NCBI RefSeq assembly: GCF_020085105.1
Contig: NC_058063.1
Span: forward strand, 7,097,422-7,161,421
DNA from: Siniperca chuatsi
Taxonomy: Eukaryota; Chordata; Actinopteri; Centrarchiformes; Sinipercidae
DNA: 64,000 bases
Reading direction: 5' to 3'
The notes beneath the pieces were generated by a model. That model saw only the letters and a list, made by a program, of their open reading frames with translations, made no database searches and was not told where the DNA came from. Made by a program: the position numbers and the translations under genes. Numbering within the stretch: position 1 is the stretch's first letter; every line of letters begins with the position of its first letter. Shown here in pieces: positions 49,601-60,443 of this stretch.

Positions 49601-52600
49601 ACTGATTATGAAGTTGCTGCAGCAGACCCCCCAGCAGCAGGGTCCTGGGGCAAGCGGCTCAGGCTGGAGCGGGGCTCCCTCCTCCGGGCTCACCAAGGCA
49701 GGAAAGCCCCCGGCTCTGGCTCTGCTGGAAATGCAGCAGGAGGCAGAGAGGCTCCTGAAGCAGCAGCAGCAACAGAGAGCCCAGCAGCAGAGAGACCGCG
49801 TGAGTTCCAGCAACTTAAATTATATGTTTCTAAGGTTTCATACAGAAAGTCATAGAGAGCCCATTGTAGAGAATGCAAATAGAAAATGACATGTCATTTG
49901 CCATAATGATTTCTCTATCCGTTTCTAGCACTCTGGCATGTCGATGGGGAGCTCCTCCATGGGAGGGCAGTGGGTGGACGGTGTTGGCATGTGGGGCGGG
50001 CCTGGAGGTATGGAGGGCAAGGGTGGTAGTGGAGGCTCTTCAGGCAGCATGGGCATGTGGGACGAGGCTGTGAAGAACCAAGCCGGCCTGCGTGGCAACA
50101 GCAACAACAACATGGGCTTGAAGAACAGCCGCAGCAGCCCTTCTCTCAGGTACATGAGACCAGATTAAATTAACTTAAATGCATATTTATGCATGGCAAA
50201 GGAATATTGGATGGCCTGTTAAAAATACTGGACCTTCACACATGACCCTTTTTACACCGACTATTGCAGATAGCATTGTAATAAGTTATATGTGTATGTC
50301 TTTCAGTTGATGAACATAATTAAATATGCATTGAACCCTGTATATCCTTTGCAGCGATCAGTACATGATGCGTCGTAAGCGGACGGAGGAGGAGGAGAAG
50401 CTGCTGAAGCTGCTGCAGGGCATGAAGCCTCAGGATGGCTTCACCACCTGGTGTGAACAGATGCTGCATGCTCTCAACACCTCTGCCAACAACTCCTCCT
50501 CCTCTCTGGATGGTAGGCTGCTCAGCATTTATGTATTTAGCAATGTCAAGGGTGAGGAGAATTCACCCTTAGATAGTTGATTGCTATGTGTTAAAATACA
50601 ACACATTTGAGTATTTGTGTACTTTATTTGTCTCAACATCTTTCCCCACATTTTCTGCATTTCTAATCATTTAAACTGTATGTCTTAAGTTGCCACAATT
50701 GTGGCATACCTGAAGGAGGTGGAGTCTCCCTATGCAGTGCTGGACTTCATCCGGTCCTACCTAGGGGACACAGTGGAAGCCAAAGAGTTCGCCAAACAGT
50801 TTCTGGAGCGACGTGCCAAACAGAAAGCCAACCAACAGAGACAGCAGCAGCAGGTAGGCCTGAGCTTGAAAGGTCTTTTAAATTGAGAACAGCATATGTC
50901 AAAAACATCAGTTCAGGATTCAAACGAAACAAGTAATGGGAACGGCCACTTACTGGCTGAAACTCTTCCTTCCCTCTGTTTCGAACAAGGAATGGGTATA
51001 ATGTCCTCCTACTTTCAGAGCACAGTAAGAAAAGATCTGACCTCACCATAGACAACATAAATTAAGTCACACCAATCAGTATACTGTGTTAAACTCCTTT
51101 TTTTAACATATAAAGGAAGCTTCCCTTTAGTTTTTAACCTCATTTCTTAAATGGTTGCTAAAGATTGTATATTTATTTTGAATAAATAAAAAAATTTGAT
51201 TTTCTAGTGTTCCTCAGACTGCATTTAAGTTCAAGTGAAAGTTTTGTAATTAGTTTGCATCTGTCAATTGGAAAATTGAGGGTTTTCTCAGGAATTAATG
51301 CAGCAAGCAAGTTGTTGTCCACATTCCTGCCTGTACCCATATTTGATGTAACATCAGATTTTTGTAATATAATTGGGGAATACAGTTAGTCATTCTCTGC
51401 CCGAACATGTAAGGCGTGTTAGAAAATGTGTTGCCATATACCTTCAGTAACAATATGTACTAAAAAACATTACAAATTATAACAAACTATGACTAGGAAG
51501 TGCTGTATACCCAGTAGTAGATGACAAATCTGGGAAATGGGTCCTCTTATACTGACTATTAATAAAGAGAAATGAGCATATGAATTATGAATGTAGTTTT
51601 TTATATGAAGATCAGAGTTGTAATACACCATGATATGTATCAAAATACTATTAACAGGATAAAAATGGCTATAAGAGAAACAATTGGATGTGTTATTTCA
51701 CTGTGACCATTGTAAATTCCTCCTCTCTCTTTATGTGTCCCAGTTATCAAAGGAAGTGGCTGGATTGAACATGAACTTCCCTCTGCAGGTAAATACAGAT
51801 ACACCTCTGTACTGTACATGTAAACACAGTCTCTAACAAAAACAATGACTATGACAGCATTGGAAAACCTGTACTTCATGAGTGGTAAGATGACGCACAT
51901 ACTGAATTACATCCCTTCAGTTGCTCTCATGCCAATAAGTTAACATTACTAAAGGCCTTTGAACTGATTGCATTCCAGTAAGCTAAGAAAGGCCGCAACT
52001 TCCTGTCACTAACAGCTAGCTATATAGGCTAAAGTTATTATCATGAAGAAGTGTCTCACCTACCAGTTATAACTTTCTAAATGATAAGCTAATAATACAC
52101 ATAATACAGCTTGACTCAAACTGTTAACATAGTCCTTCAGATTAAACGTTTCCCATTACTCAACAACAGACACCCACTGAACATACAGTTATGAAATAAC
52201 ACGCTAGCTAGCTAATTCTCATTTGTGGTCTGAAAAACAGTAAATTTGTCAAATTCAGATGCTGGATGGATTCATGATGGTCCTCATTTGTCTTTGCCTT
52301 TCTTTTATTTTTTTTTTTTTTTTTTTTAGGACTCAATGCGAGGTATGAATCCAAGCACCCTGCAGTCCATGTTTCAAACCAACCACATGGGCAAGGCTGG
52401 TCTCTATGACAACCAGGGGGGAAAGATGAAGAAGAAACAGCCCATGATGCTGCACTCTGACCCCAGCATCTTAGGTATGTGACCTCACAAGCATTTCATA
52501 TTTCTTCATTTTGACTTAATTTATCTGTAAATGGTCAGTCTATAAATAGCTAGCTTTAATTAGCTTGACCCCAGATTACCAATGTTATTATACAAAACAC

Positions 52601-53562
52601 AACCTGTCAAGAAATACACCAGCAACACACTTCTACATCAGAGTTTATACACAAAACAAGCCAAAATGGAAAATGTACGCATCACCTGGAATCAAATGGA
52701 GCCCAACAAAAGCGATAAAAGAAGCTCAGCATTCTGAAGCAACAACAGAAAGTATTATATCTTCTTGATACCTTGTTTGCACCCACTCCAGGTGGTGAGT
52801 AAGATGCGCTCGTAGGGTAGGCTTATGTCTGAAGTTTATTTATGTACCCATAAGCTGTTTGGTGCATAAACACAGGGATGGGATATGGCTCGCTTTTGAA
52901 GTAGATGTAAACAGGTGGCCAAACAAGTGTAATATAGGTAAAAATGGATATTCTGTAATCTGTGGTATACATGCAGCCTTATTATTCTGTTACAGAAAAC
53001 AGTGGAGGGAAAAAAGGTTGTCTACACACTGAATTTTACAATCTCTCTCTGATTGATATAAAACCCTGCCGTTTCTAACACTTGTTTGCTTGATTAAGAT
53101 TGTGCTGGTTGAAACATTGAATCAGTACTTGGGAACTTGTAAAATTCAGTGTGCACATTACCACTCGTTTTCAACTGTGTAACACTCATTTTGACCTATG
53201 CATGTTACCTACTTGGCTTAGATGTGACCACTATCTACTTTTTTTACCTTTTTTAATGATCAAACAACAACCACATATTTATGGTTTGTAATGAGTTAGC
53301 TTCTTGTCACATTTACAAATAAAGTTTAACCTTTCCAGAACAGAGGGCTCTTCTTATAAATAATTTCTGGCTTGTCCCTTGCCCACACTGTCTAAGCCAG
53401 CCCTTCTAACTCCCCCATGTCCCATCCTCCTCTGATCTTACTCTGCTCTCTCCGTCCCTTCTCTCTGCCCCCCACCCCCCACCCCCAACCGCAGGGTACT
53501 CATTCCACAACGCGGGCGAGTGTCTGAGCCTGAATGAGATGGAGATGGTGGAGGATTACTGA
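37684..53562 (+). CDS. gigyf1: GRB10-interacting GYF protein 1
   Basis: Scaffold that recruits 4EHP (EIF4E2) and represses translation. 23 coding exons: 37684-37718, 40364-40493, 40752-40847, 41039-41156, 41837-41945, 42474-42673, 43998-44233, 44413-44533, 45039-45224, 46338-46492, 46895-47063, 47217-47383, 48170-48270, 48424-48524, 48626-48699, 49058-49195, 49584-49799, 49929-50149, 50355-50512, 50690-50853, 51744-51788, 52330-52474 and 53495-53562. All are in phase: 1050 aa (human GIGYF1 about 1035). Seen: start MTAETLNFGPEWLRALSSGG; the 4EHP-binding motif YRYGREEML; an RG-rich stretch; SWDDRGERRFEKP; an acidic region; the GYF domain (WFYKDPQGEIQGPFTTVEM..WFQAGYF); Q-rich segments; a long K/R/E coiled coil; GLKNSRSSPSL; and the C-terminal LKEVESPY..FIRSYLGDT..AKEFAKQFLERRAKQ. 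The N-terminus and the 7q22 neighbours favour GIGYF1 over GIGYF2. An alternative donor at 47440 would add 19 codons. Confidence 0.96.
38055..38335 (+). repeat. second copy of the 12.6-13.3 kb dispersed repeat
   Basis: In gigyf1 intron: 'CATTTCATGGCAATTTGCT', 'ACAATTCATCCTCTAG', 'TTTCATGGAAATCTGGCC', 'GAGATATCTTGTCATTGACC' and 'CATTCTCTGGGGACCA', the same order of phrases as the repeat at 12560-13270. Confidence 0.55.
38342..38699 (+). mobile_element. hAT-like MITE, nearly full length
   Basis: The left end AGAGCTGAAACAATTATTTG and the right end (reverse complement TATGCAACTAGCAATTATTT) are imperfect inverted termini. Inside are 'GCCAAATATTTGCTGG', 'TTCAAATGTGAGGA', 'CTTTGGGGTTTTTGACTG' and 'GACGACACCTTGGGCTCTG', the usual phrases of this fish family. 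No transposase. A partial sibling lies at 22625-22881 and an end fragment at 46590-46610. Confidence 0.65.
46590..46610 (+). mobile_element. hAT-like MITE end fragment
   Basis: TGGGCTGCAACTAGTGATTA matches the left terminus of the same MITE family, and a retroposon-like 'GTAAAGCACAGTTTTGGTGC' tail follows within 60 bp. In gigyf1 intron. Confidence 0.45.
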
Positions 53563-53643
53563 TGTGATGCAGCGCAGCAGCAATAGCTACCTGAGGCCTT
53601 CTGTCTTTTAATCAGACAAACCTGATGACGAATGTGCACTGCT

Positions 53644-53673
53644 GGGGGAACCGGGGGGTGGGGGTAGGAAGGG
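53644..53673 (+). promoter_or_regulatory. G-quadruplex-forming stretch in gigyf1 3' UTR
   Basis: Four runs of three or more G with loops of 4, 1 and 6 bases on the mRNA strand, about 80 nt after the stop codon. Confidence 0.5.
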
Positions 53674-54530
53674 AACGAGCGTGAGGGGAGGTGCAGGGTG
53701 GAGGCGCCTGGATCTGCGCCTCCCACTCTTTCCTTCCCTCTGGCAAGAAAAAAAAAAACGGGCTCCCTGCTGCACCAGTTGATCACTTGAGCAAGGGAGA
53801 GGGGGGTGATGAGGGGTGAGGTTAAAAGGAAGATGGGTATCCTCTGGCACTCAAAAGATTAAGCACCTTATACTGAACTAATGCACTTTATTGAGATGGG
53901 ATTTGAATAGTTTTTTTCTTGTGTGTGTTGGGAATCAGTGCGCATACGGTGTGCGTACATACACATTATCTGTGTGCATGTGCATCAGAACTGGAAGAGG
54001 GCGGTGAAACAGTCGGCGGGGTGAATGGTCGGGCTGTTAGGTTTTCAAAGTCAGGGGGACCTTTTAGTTGAAACCTTATCAGAGAGCAAATCCTTTCTCG
54101 AAAGACAAACACTGTTGATATTTCTCTTGTTTAGCATTTTTTTTACATTTATATAAAAAGTAAAGCTATTGAAAAATGGATTATAAAAAAACTTGAAGAT
54201 TTGCACTTGCCTAAAAAGAAATAACAAAAACAACAAAAAAAATCAAACAAATGGGGTTAGTTATAGAAGTGAATATTTTTGTGAATGTGTATGAATGACT
54301 GTGAGAGTGACTTATGTGTGATGGTTGGTTTGTGTCAGTAATATACCAGTCTGCACAATGTTTTTTTTTTTTTCTTTCTTTTGTTGCTTACCGAGATGTA
54401 TGAAACATAAGAGGCCATTTTTGTCTTTTGTTCAAATGGTAATTTTGTATTGTGTTTAGAGAGAGTGTGTGTTTGTTTCCCTTCTCCAAACAGGGACTTG
54501 ATCTGTATGTTTTGAGAGAGTGAATGAATG

Positions 54531-54550
54531 AGAGAGAGAGAGAGAGAGAG
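54531..54550. repeat. (GA)n microsatellite
   Basis: About ten uninterrupted AG units in the probable gigyf1 3' UTR. Confidence 0.9.
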
Positions 54551-55402
54551 GGGGCAATTGCACAACACATCCTTTCTCTCACCAGCTCTTCATCCCCAGA
54601 TAGATGAAATAGAAATGCATACATTTGTAAATGTTAGCTTTGCGCTCATCACATGATGACCACCACTAGTTTATTTCCCTTAGCTTCTCCACATGGGGAG
54701 GTGTCTCTAGACCTGTGAGGACTAGCAGACAGGGACATTACTGTGTGTGCATCAGAATGAGACTTTGTATGCGTGTGTGTGTATGTTTTCAGTGTGAATG
54801 TTAATTTACTGTTCATAGGAATGAGTTAAGACTACAGGTACTCATTTTGAATACATGTGCTTTTTTGTATGTGTATGAATGCACATTTGTGCCTAAGAAC
54901 TTGGATAGGGTGCGTGGCCATTGAGACATTAACTCTTTTTTGAGAGCGAGTGTGATGTGTGTCAGTGCTCAGCACAGTGTATGTAAAGTATGTAAGTTTA
55001 TATCGTAAATATTTCTAGTTCAGTCTAGGGGTGATCCATCGGAAGGTTAGTCCAGTCTGTTTTCCTGGGGTGTGATCACGTTGCCTTTTGTCAGCTCTCG
55101 AACTTGTGAATGAAAGGTGTCGAGTTTCTGACTCTGAAAAAAAAATACAGCATCTTAATGTGCAAGTGCACAGAACGGTGCATGAAATGTTAGCATATTG
55201 TGTTACTTATTCGTTGTTGCAATTTGATAATGACGAGTTTTCTTTTTTTAATGAAAAATATATATGAATATATACATTATATACAAAGTTTAAAAAGTAT
55301 TTGGACTAAGATAATGAGCACTTGGGGCTGCTATTTTTGTTGTGTGTTAATTTTTTTTCCCTTAATTTGTTTTTCATTTTTGTTTCATTATCGCCATGTG
55401 AA

Positions 55403-55428
55403 GTGTGTGTGTGTGTGTGTGTGTGTGT
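55403..55428. repeat. (GT)n microsatellite
   Basis: About 13 GT units in the probable gigyf1 3' UTR. Confidence 0.9.
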
Positions 55429-55792
55429 ATTATTTCTTTCTTAAGAAAATATTGAATGTATTCCAAAAAAAAATGACAAGAAACCCGTGCTGATACCAGA
55501 TATTATTTTTTTTTTTCCTCAGAAGATTTCAAAAATGGAAACAAAATACAAAAAAGCTTCGAAGAGTTTCGCAAGGACTTTTTTTTTTAATTTACACAGT
55601 GGAGAAGAGAAAAAAACTTGGGATGGATACAGTTGAACACACTGCCTCTACAATCCTGGTCGTACAAATAGTGACTAAGAATTAAAAGAAAGGACTCTTT
55701 CTATTCCATACTGGAGCTTTGGTTGTTTACAAACCACATGGATATCTGTGGGTGCAGTTTTTTTTATTATTTTTTTTGATTGTTTTTTAATT

Positions 55793-55797
<5 letters not shown>

Positions 55798-55828
<31 letters not shown>
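55798..55828. repeat. poly(T) run of about 31
   Basis: A long T tract in the probable gigyf1 3' UTR (poly-U in the mRNA), following further T-rich sequence from 55755. It could also be the reverse of a retroposon poly(A) tail. Confidence 0.85.
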
Positions 55829-55829
<1 letters not shown>

Positions 55830-58800
55830 GTTCTCACATAAGACGGGTGGGGTTTGCAAGTGCGCTTCTGCCATATGGACACTGAGTGGTGTTGGTTTGA
55901 GGAAGAGTTACAGGCATCACAACAACATGGACAAGATCCTCTAACGGCTTGATGCTCAACCATGGAGCAGAGGCGTGAAAATCAAGGATGGGCTCTGTTT
56001 TGTGGAGAACAGAGTGCAGGGCTGCATAACCCTAGAGGGAACTGAGAGGGCGATATGAGTACACCTGGTTAGTGCACTTGTCTTCACCTCAACCCTCATA
56101 AGCACTCACACCCTGCCCTCACCAACTCACCTATGCACTTTTGTTCATTAAAGCTGTGAGGTACCATTTTGGGGATGGGAGCACAATTACAACAGGAGGA
56201 TTGCTACGACTTTGACAAAGTCACTGAAAAGATATTCCCAAACTGAAATAAGAGACTTGAGAAGCATGTCTTCTCCCACCTCCTGTATATAACCATATTT
56301 TTGTATTACCTTTCAGAGTAGAAAGAAAATTTGCAAATGGATGAAGGAAAATTCATGAGACATTGATTATATGGAGTGAATGTTCTTCAAGAAAAACAAT
56401 CTTTTTGAATATAGTTTGAGATAGACTCGCTGTGAGTTTCCCCTAGTTTGCCAGTAACCCTGAAATAATCGGGGATGGAAGGGAAAACCACATGGACATT
56501 GACTGAGGTGTTGGACATGCCACAGTGGCTCCAAGACTGACTGACTGATAGTTACTTATCCAAATGGATGTTGCAGTCGCTAGAAAGAGCCCCACCAAGA
56601 GTGTTTGATCAACATGCACAGTAAACAGGCAGACACAGGTTTGAAGAGCTGTTGGCAAGGAGGCTTCCACTTCATCTCCCAACCTGATGACTGCCCTGAG
56701 AGCTGTAGTGACTGCAGGAGGAAAAATCCTTGGCATTGGTAAGATATTAATTTCTTCTTGGCACTGTATACTAATGACTTAATTTGATCCATTTACTCCT
56801 GGTTAATCTTGTGGCACTCTGTTTCTAACAGGATTGTTTGGAGAGGGAAGGGTGACGATGATCTCGTGCTTTTTCTGTCTTCTCACAGGAGTCTGGCTGT
56901 GCTTTATTTGCTGCCCTCTGTAAGGAGGATCTAATCTACAGCCAACCCATGAACCAGTTAACCCAAAACTTGTCCTTTTGAACTTAAACCCTAAGAAACT
57001 TTTCTGTCTTGACCTCGGACTGGGCAGGCCATTGGCATTATCAGTTGGACAGTTACCAGATGAAGTTACAGGTTTCATCGACCATGGATCCCATCTGTGT
57101 TGTAAGTGTTAAGTTTGGGATTTCATCAGGCGCTCTCCGGCGGGGAAGAGGATAAAGAGGCACATATTGCCCAGATGTCATCACCCACCTCGGCCTGAAA
57201 CTCTCAGGTGGATGCATGGAGGTCTTCTAACCAGCGGAAACAGAAGCAGCTGGATTACATCTAAGCCACCAGAAATCTCTGCAGCTGTGGAACTGGATGA
57301 ACTGAAAGAATTGTACAAAAAAAAGACTTTGAAACATGACAAAACACAAACACGTAGCTACATGTCACATAGATCCTAGAGTCCAAAGGAGTTGCAGACA
57401 CACTACATGCACACCTACAGCAAAAGCAATGTACGCTCAGTTACATTGGCTCTCCTCTGGAACCACGTCTGCACACATAACAGGGCTACATCAATATGAA
57501 ATTACACAGATACAGACACACAAGCATCAACGCTCATCAGTATAAACGCTGAGCTTTGTAAATAATGTAAAACTTGGTGTTTTGATTTTTCTCTCATAGT
57601 GGGTTTTGCTTTATTTCTCTGTTCAACATGCCTTAAATTGTATAGTTCAGTCCTGAATGGCTAACTGAAAATGTTCTCTAAATGATGAATTTAAGTTGGA
57701 AATCACCTTGTTGACTATCCTCTAAAGTCAAAGAAAGAAAGGAGACTGTTTTCTGTGTTAGCTAACAGAACTGTCTGTTCTGTATGAACCTGATACATGT
57801 ACATCTGATCACCATGAAAGTTACTAGTTAGCTACAGGATAGAGCAGCAAGCAGTCTTTGATTAATCTGATTTTGCTAGTAATTGGCTTTTTTTTTATTT
57901 GCCCTTTTGATTTCCTTAAAATGAAGAGTGGATTTGTTCAGATTTCCTGTTTAGATTATTGCTGAAGGTGCAGGCTTAATAAAGGGCTGAAGTCTGTACT
58001 GTCTGGAGCTGAGCTGACATGGTGGGATGCACAGAATTGGCTTAAAGCACAGACTTGTTGCTTGTGTGGTAACTATTGTTGGATATATTGCTCTAGGAAA
58101 AACTGAAACAGTGACAGGTCCTCCTCAAATTGAGATACAAGCTGGGGCTTTTTGCCTCATTTTTTACACTTGGGCGGACTTATATGTTTTGGAAGCTACT
58201 AGGTACTTTTTACAGGTTTGAGATGTCAAGTCAGGCTTGTATTAGAAGAATGATTGTACGAGCAAGCTTGCATGATTTGTAATATTAGTGGGTTTGTCAC
58301 TAAACCTTGAGGTGGGTCACAACTTGGCCCAGATTGCCTCTGCTTTGTCTGTGCACCTGGTAGTGCTAATGACCTTCTTTGATGACACTGAATAGATCAA
58401 CCAGTCAGTAGTTCTCTGAAAGGAAATTCCATGTCCCTAAAATGTGGAAAGTGTCTTGTTCCATCTATGTATATCTGATTGGATTTAAGAGATTAATGCT
58501 TTTAGTCAATCAGTAAAGTTTTTTTTTGTATCCTCTTGATAACTAAACAATATGCAGTTTTTAATCCAAATGGCAACTGATATTCATTGAATACCATCAA
58601 CTTAGACTTGTAATACTCAAGTATCCTATATATCCTCCAGTATGTTATAACTGTTGACTTGATACTGAATAAATACTAAATGGTTACTAAGTTTAATGTT
58701 GTAATCAGTTGCCAAAACAAAGAAATTGACTTTAATCATACTATCAAGTCTCTTATTTGTGAATGACTTTATAAATACCTGTTTGACATTTTTAAAAGCT

Positions 58801-59299
58801 GATGTGTGGTATTAGTCGTTGGTCAGTCAGTCAGTCTGTCTTAAAAGTTTTTTGCAGTTTATTTTACTGCACTACACATGCTTTTATGATTTAGATAAAC
58901 TGCAATGTTGTGTTTTCAAAAAGCCCTGGATGTTTGGTTGCAGCCTTTGTAAAGATCCTGTCTCGGCCTGTCCCCTTGAGGGTATGAAGTTGATCATAAG
59001 GTGTATTTTAGCTCGAAACTAGTTCCAACAATATTGGCCTAAAAGATATAATGAAAGTTATATCCCAGTCAGCTCAGCTCCTTTGCTTAATAAGTCTTGG
59101 AATGTTGTTAAAATAACAGCATACATGTAATGAAACTGTTTTGGAAAAGAACAACAGAAAGATGTGTAAATAGTTTGGCTTTTGTTTGTTTGAAGAACAA
59201 AATAAATACTAAATAAATGGCATTTAGCAATTCATGATTTTTATCATCTATGAAGTGGATTTGTGTGCAAAAGTTGAAAGTCTGTGAACAGCATGTATG

Positions 59300-59420
59300 A
59301 TATAAACACGCTATTGACCGCTGCCGGACCACCAGACTTCAGAGCAGTTTCTTCCCTCAGCCTGTGAGACTGCTAAATTCATCCCCAGCACTCCCCCATA
59401 TAAAACACTTATTTCTCTGA
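59300..59420 (+). mobile_element. LINE reverse-transcriptase 3'-end relic
   Basis: One plus-strand frame near 59320-59395 reads RCRTTRLQSSFFPQPVRLLN, close to the C-terminal R-L-x-x-S-F-F-P-x-A-V-x-L-L-N motif of fish LINE ORF2 proteins. Only this short 3' fragment is present, about 160 bp upstream of the wrap53 promoter. Subfamily unknown. Confidence 0.5.
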
Positions 59421-59582
59421 TTTATTTATCATTTATCATTTTTGTATATAACGTTTGTTTTTCTCAGTAGCAAAAAAGGGAACTGCAACTAAATATCGTT
59501 TTACACCCGTGTTGGAAAATGATAAATATATCTACCTTGTAGAATTAGCCATCCGTGAGCACATAGCCGTGATAAACGCAAC

Positions 59583-59590
59583 TCTCGCGA
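59583..59590. promoter_or_regulatory. TCTCGCGA promoter motif of wrap53
   Basis: The CpG-containing motif TCTCGCGA (BANP/ZBTB33-type) sits just upstream of the apparent wrap53 first exon, which ends at 59796 (CAG|GTAAGT). Typical of housekeeping promoters; the match is eight of the ten-base palindrome. Confidence 0.45.
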
Positions 59591-60298
59591 TACTTTGAAA
59601 CACATGGCCGCCCCCAGTGTTTACAACTCGTAATGAATTGGTGAATAGAAACACAAAGTCCCGGCGTAGAAGGACGTCGAATATTTTTGTATGCTATTCG
59701 TACTCTCCGGCTTTAGCTGAAACTTTAACACCGTCGAAGAGAAACGTGTTTATAACCAAACAAGCAGAATCAAAGGCCAGGCAAGTCACAACACAGGTAA
59801 GTAGCGTTAGCATCAGACTGCTAGCATAGGCTAATGAGCTAACGTGAGGTGGTTCCTGTTATTGTTGTGGACTGACGGTTAAATTGAAGCATTTTGCCTT
59901 CTTTGCCTGCATCATTCAATGTATATAACGGCAGCTGAGCCGTGAACGTGTAACGTTAAGGGTTTGTCATGTCATTTGTACCTCTCACGCGTTAATTTAG
60001 CGGAATTAACAGTAATGCTAGTTTAGAGTGGTTGGCACGTCACGGCTAGCCACAGGTGTCTGGGATGTTTGCAAGTGCAGCTTGGCATCAGTTATTTATT
60101 CCTCTAAACAAAAATCGTCACGTTTACTTCTATTAATTGATGAATGTGGGTTTTTTTAAATTAATTTTTTTTTTTTTACAAAAGTGCTCTTTTTATTTTA
60201 GGCATTTTCCATCGTCTTGCATTATTGGTCTCACCTGCCCTGTCCCTCTGCCTTCATCTTTGCCTGCCTCACTATTTTCTAGGCTAGTGGGTGCTGTG

Positions 60299-60382
60299 AT
60301 GTCCTCGACCCCCAGCAGACTCAAACACCCACACTGCAGGAAGAAGCACTACCCTAGTAGCACTTACCTCACCCACGTCTGA
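60299..60382 (+). other. upstream ORF in wrap53 5' UTR
   Basis: ATG to TGA, 27 codons, in the same exon as and 62 nt before the wrap53 start codon, in another frame. A shorter upstream ATG may also lie in exon 1 near 59604. It could lower wrap53 translation. Confidence 0.4.
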
Positions 60383-60443
60383 CAGCCAACCATTGGAAGC
60401 AAGGCACTTGGACTTGACAGGAGAGATTGATAAACAAAGAGAG

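Larger units (their letters stand above)
53563..59580 (+). other. gigyf1 3' UTR and spacer to wrap53
   Basis: No coding feature. The 3' UTR probably starts here and may be long: candidate polyadenylation signals are ATTAAA at 56147-56152 and AATAAA at 57978-57983. It holds a G-quadruplex-like stretch (53644-53673), GA (54531-54550) and GT (55403-55428) microsatellites, a long T-run (55798-55828) and, further on, a LINE relic (about 59300-59420). The true 3' end is not determined. Confidence 0.5.

Noticed and set aside
60393-60443. Longer wrap53 N-terminus
   Set aside because: Its first codon is TTG; the first in-frame ATG is 60444.
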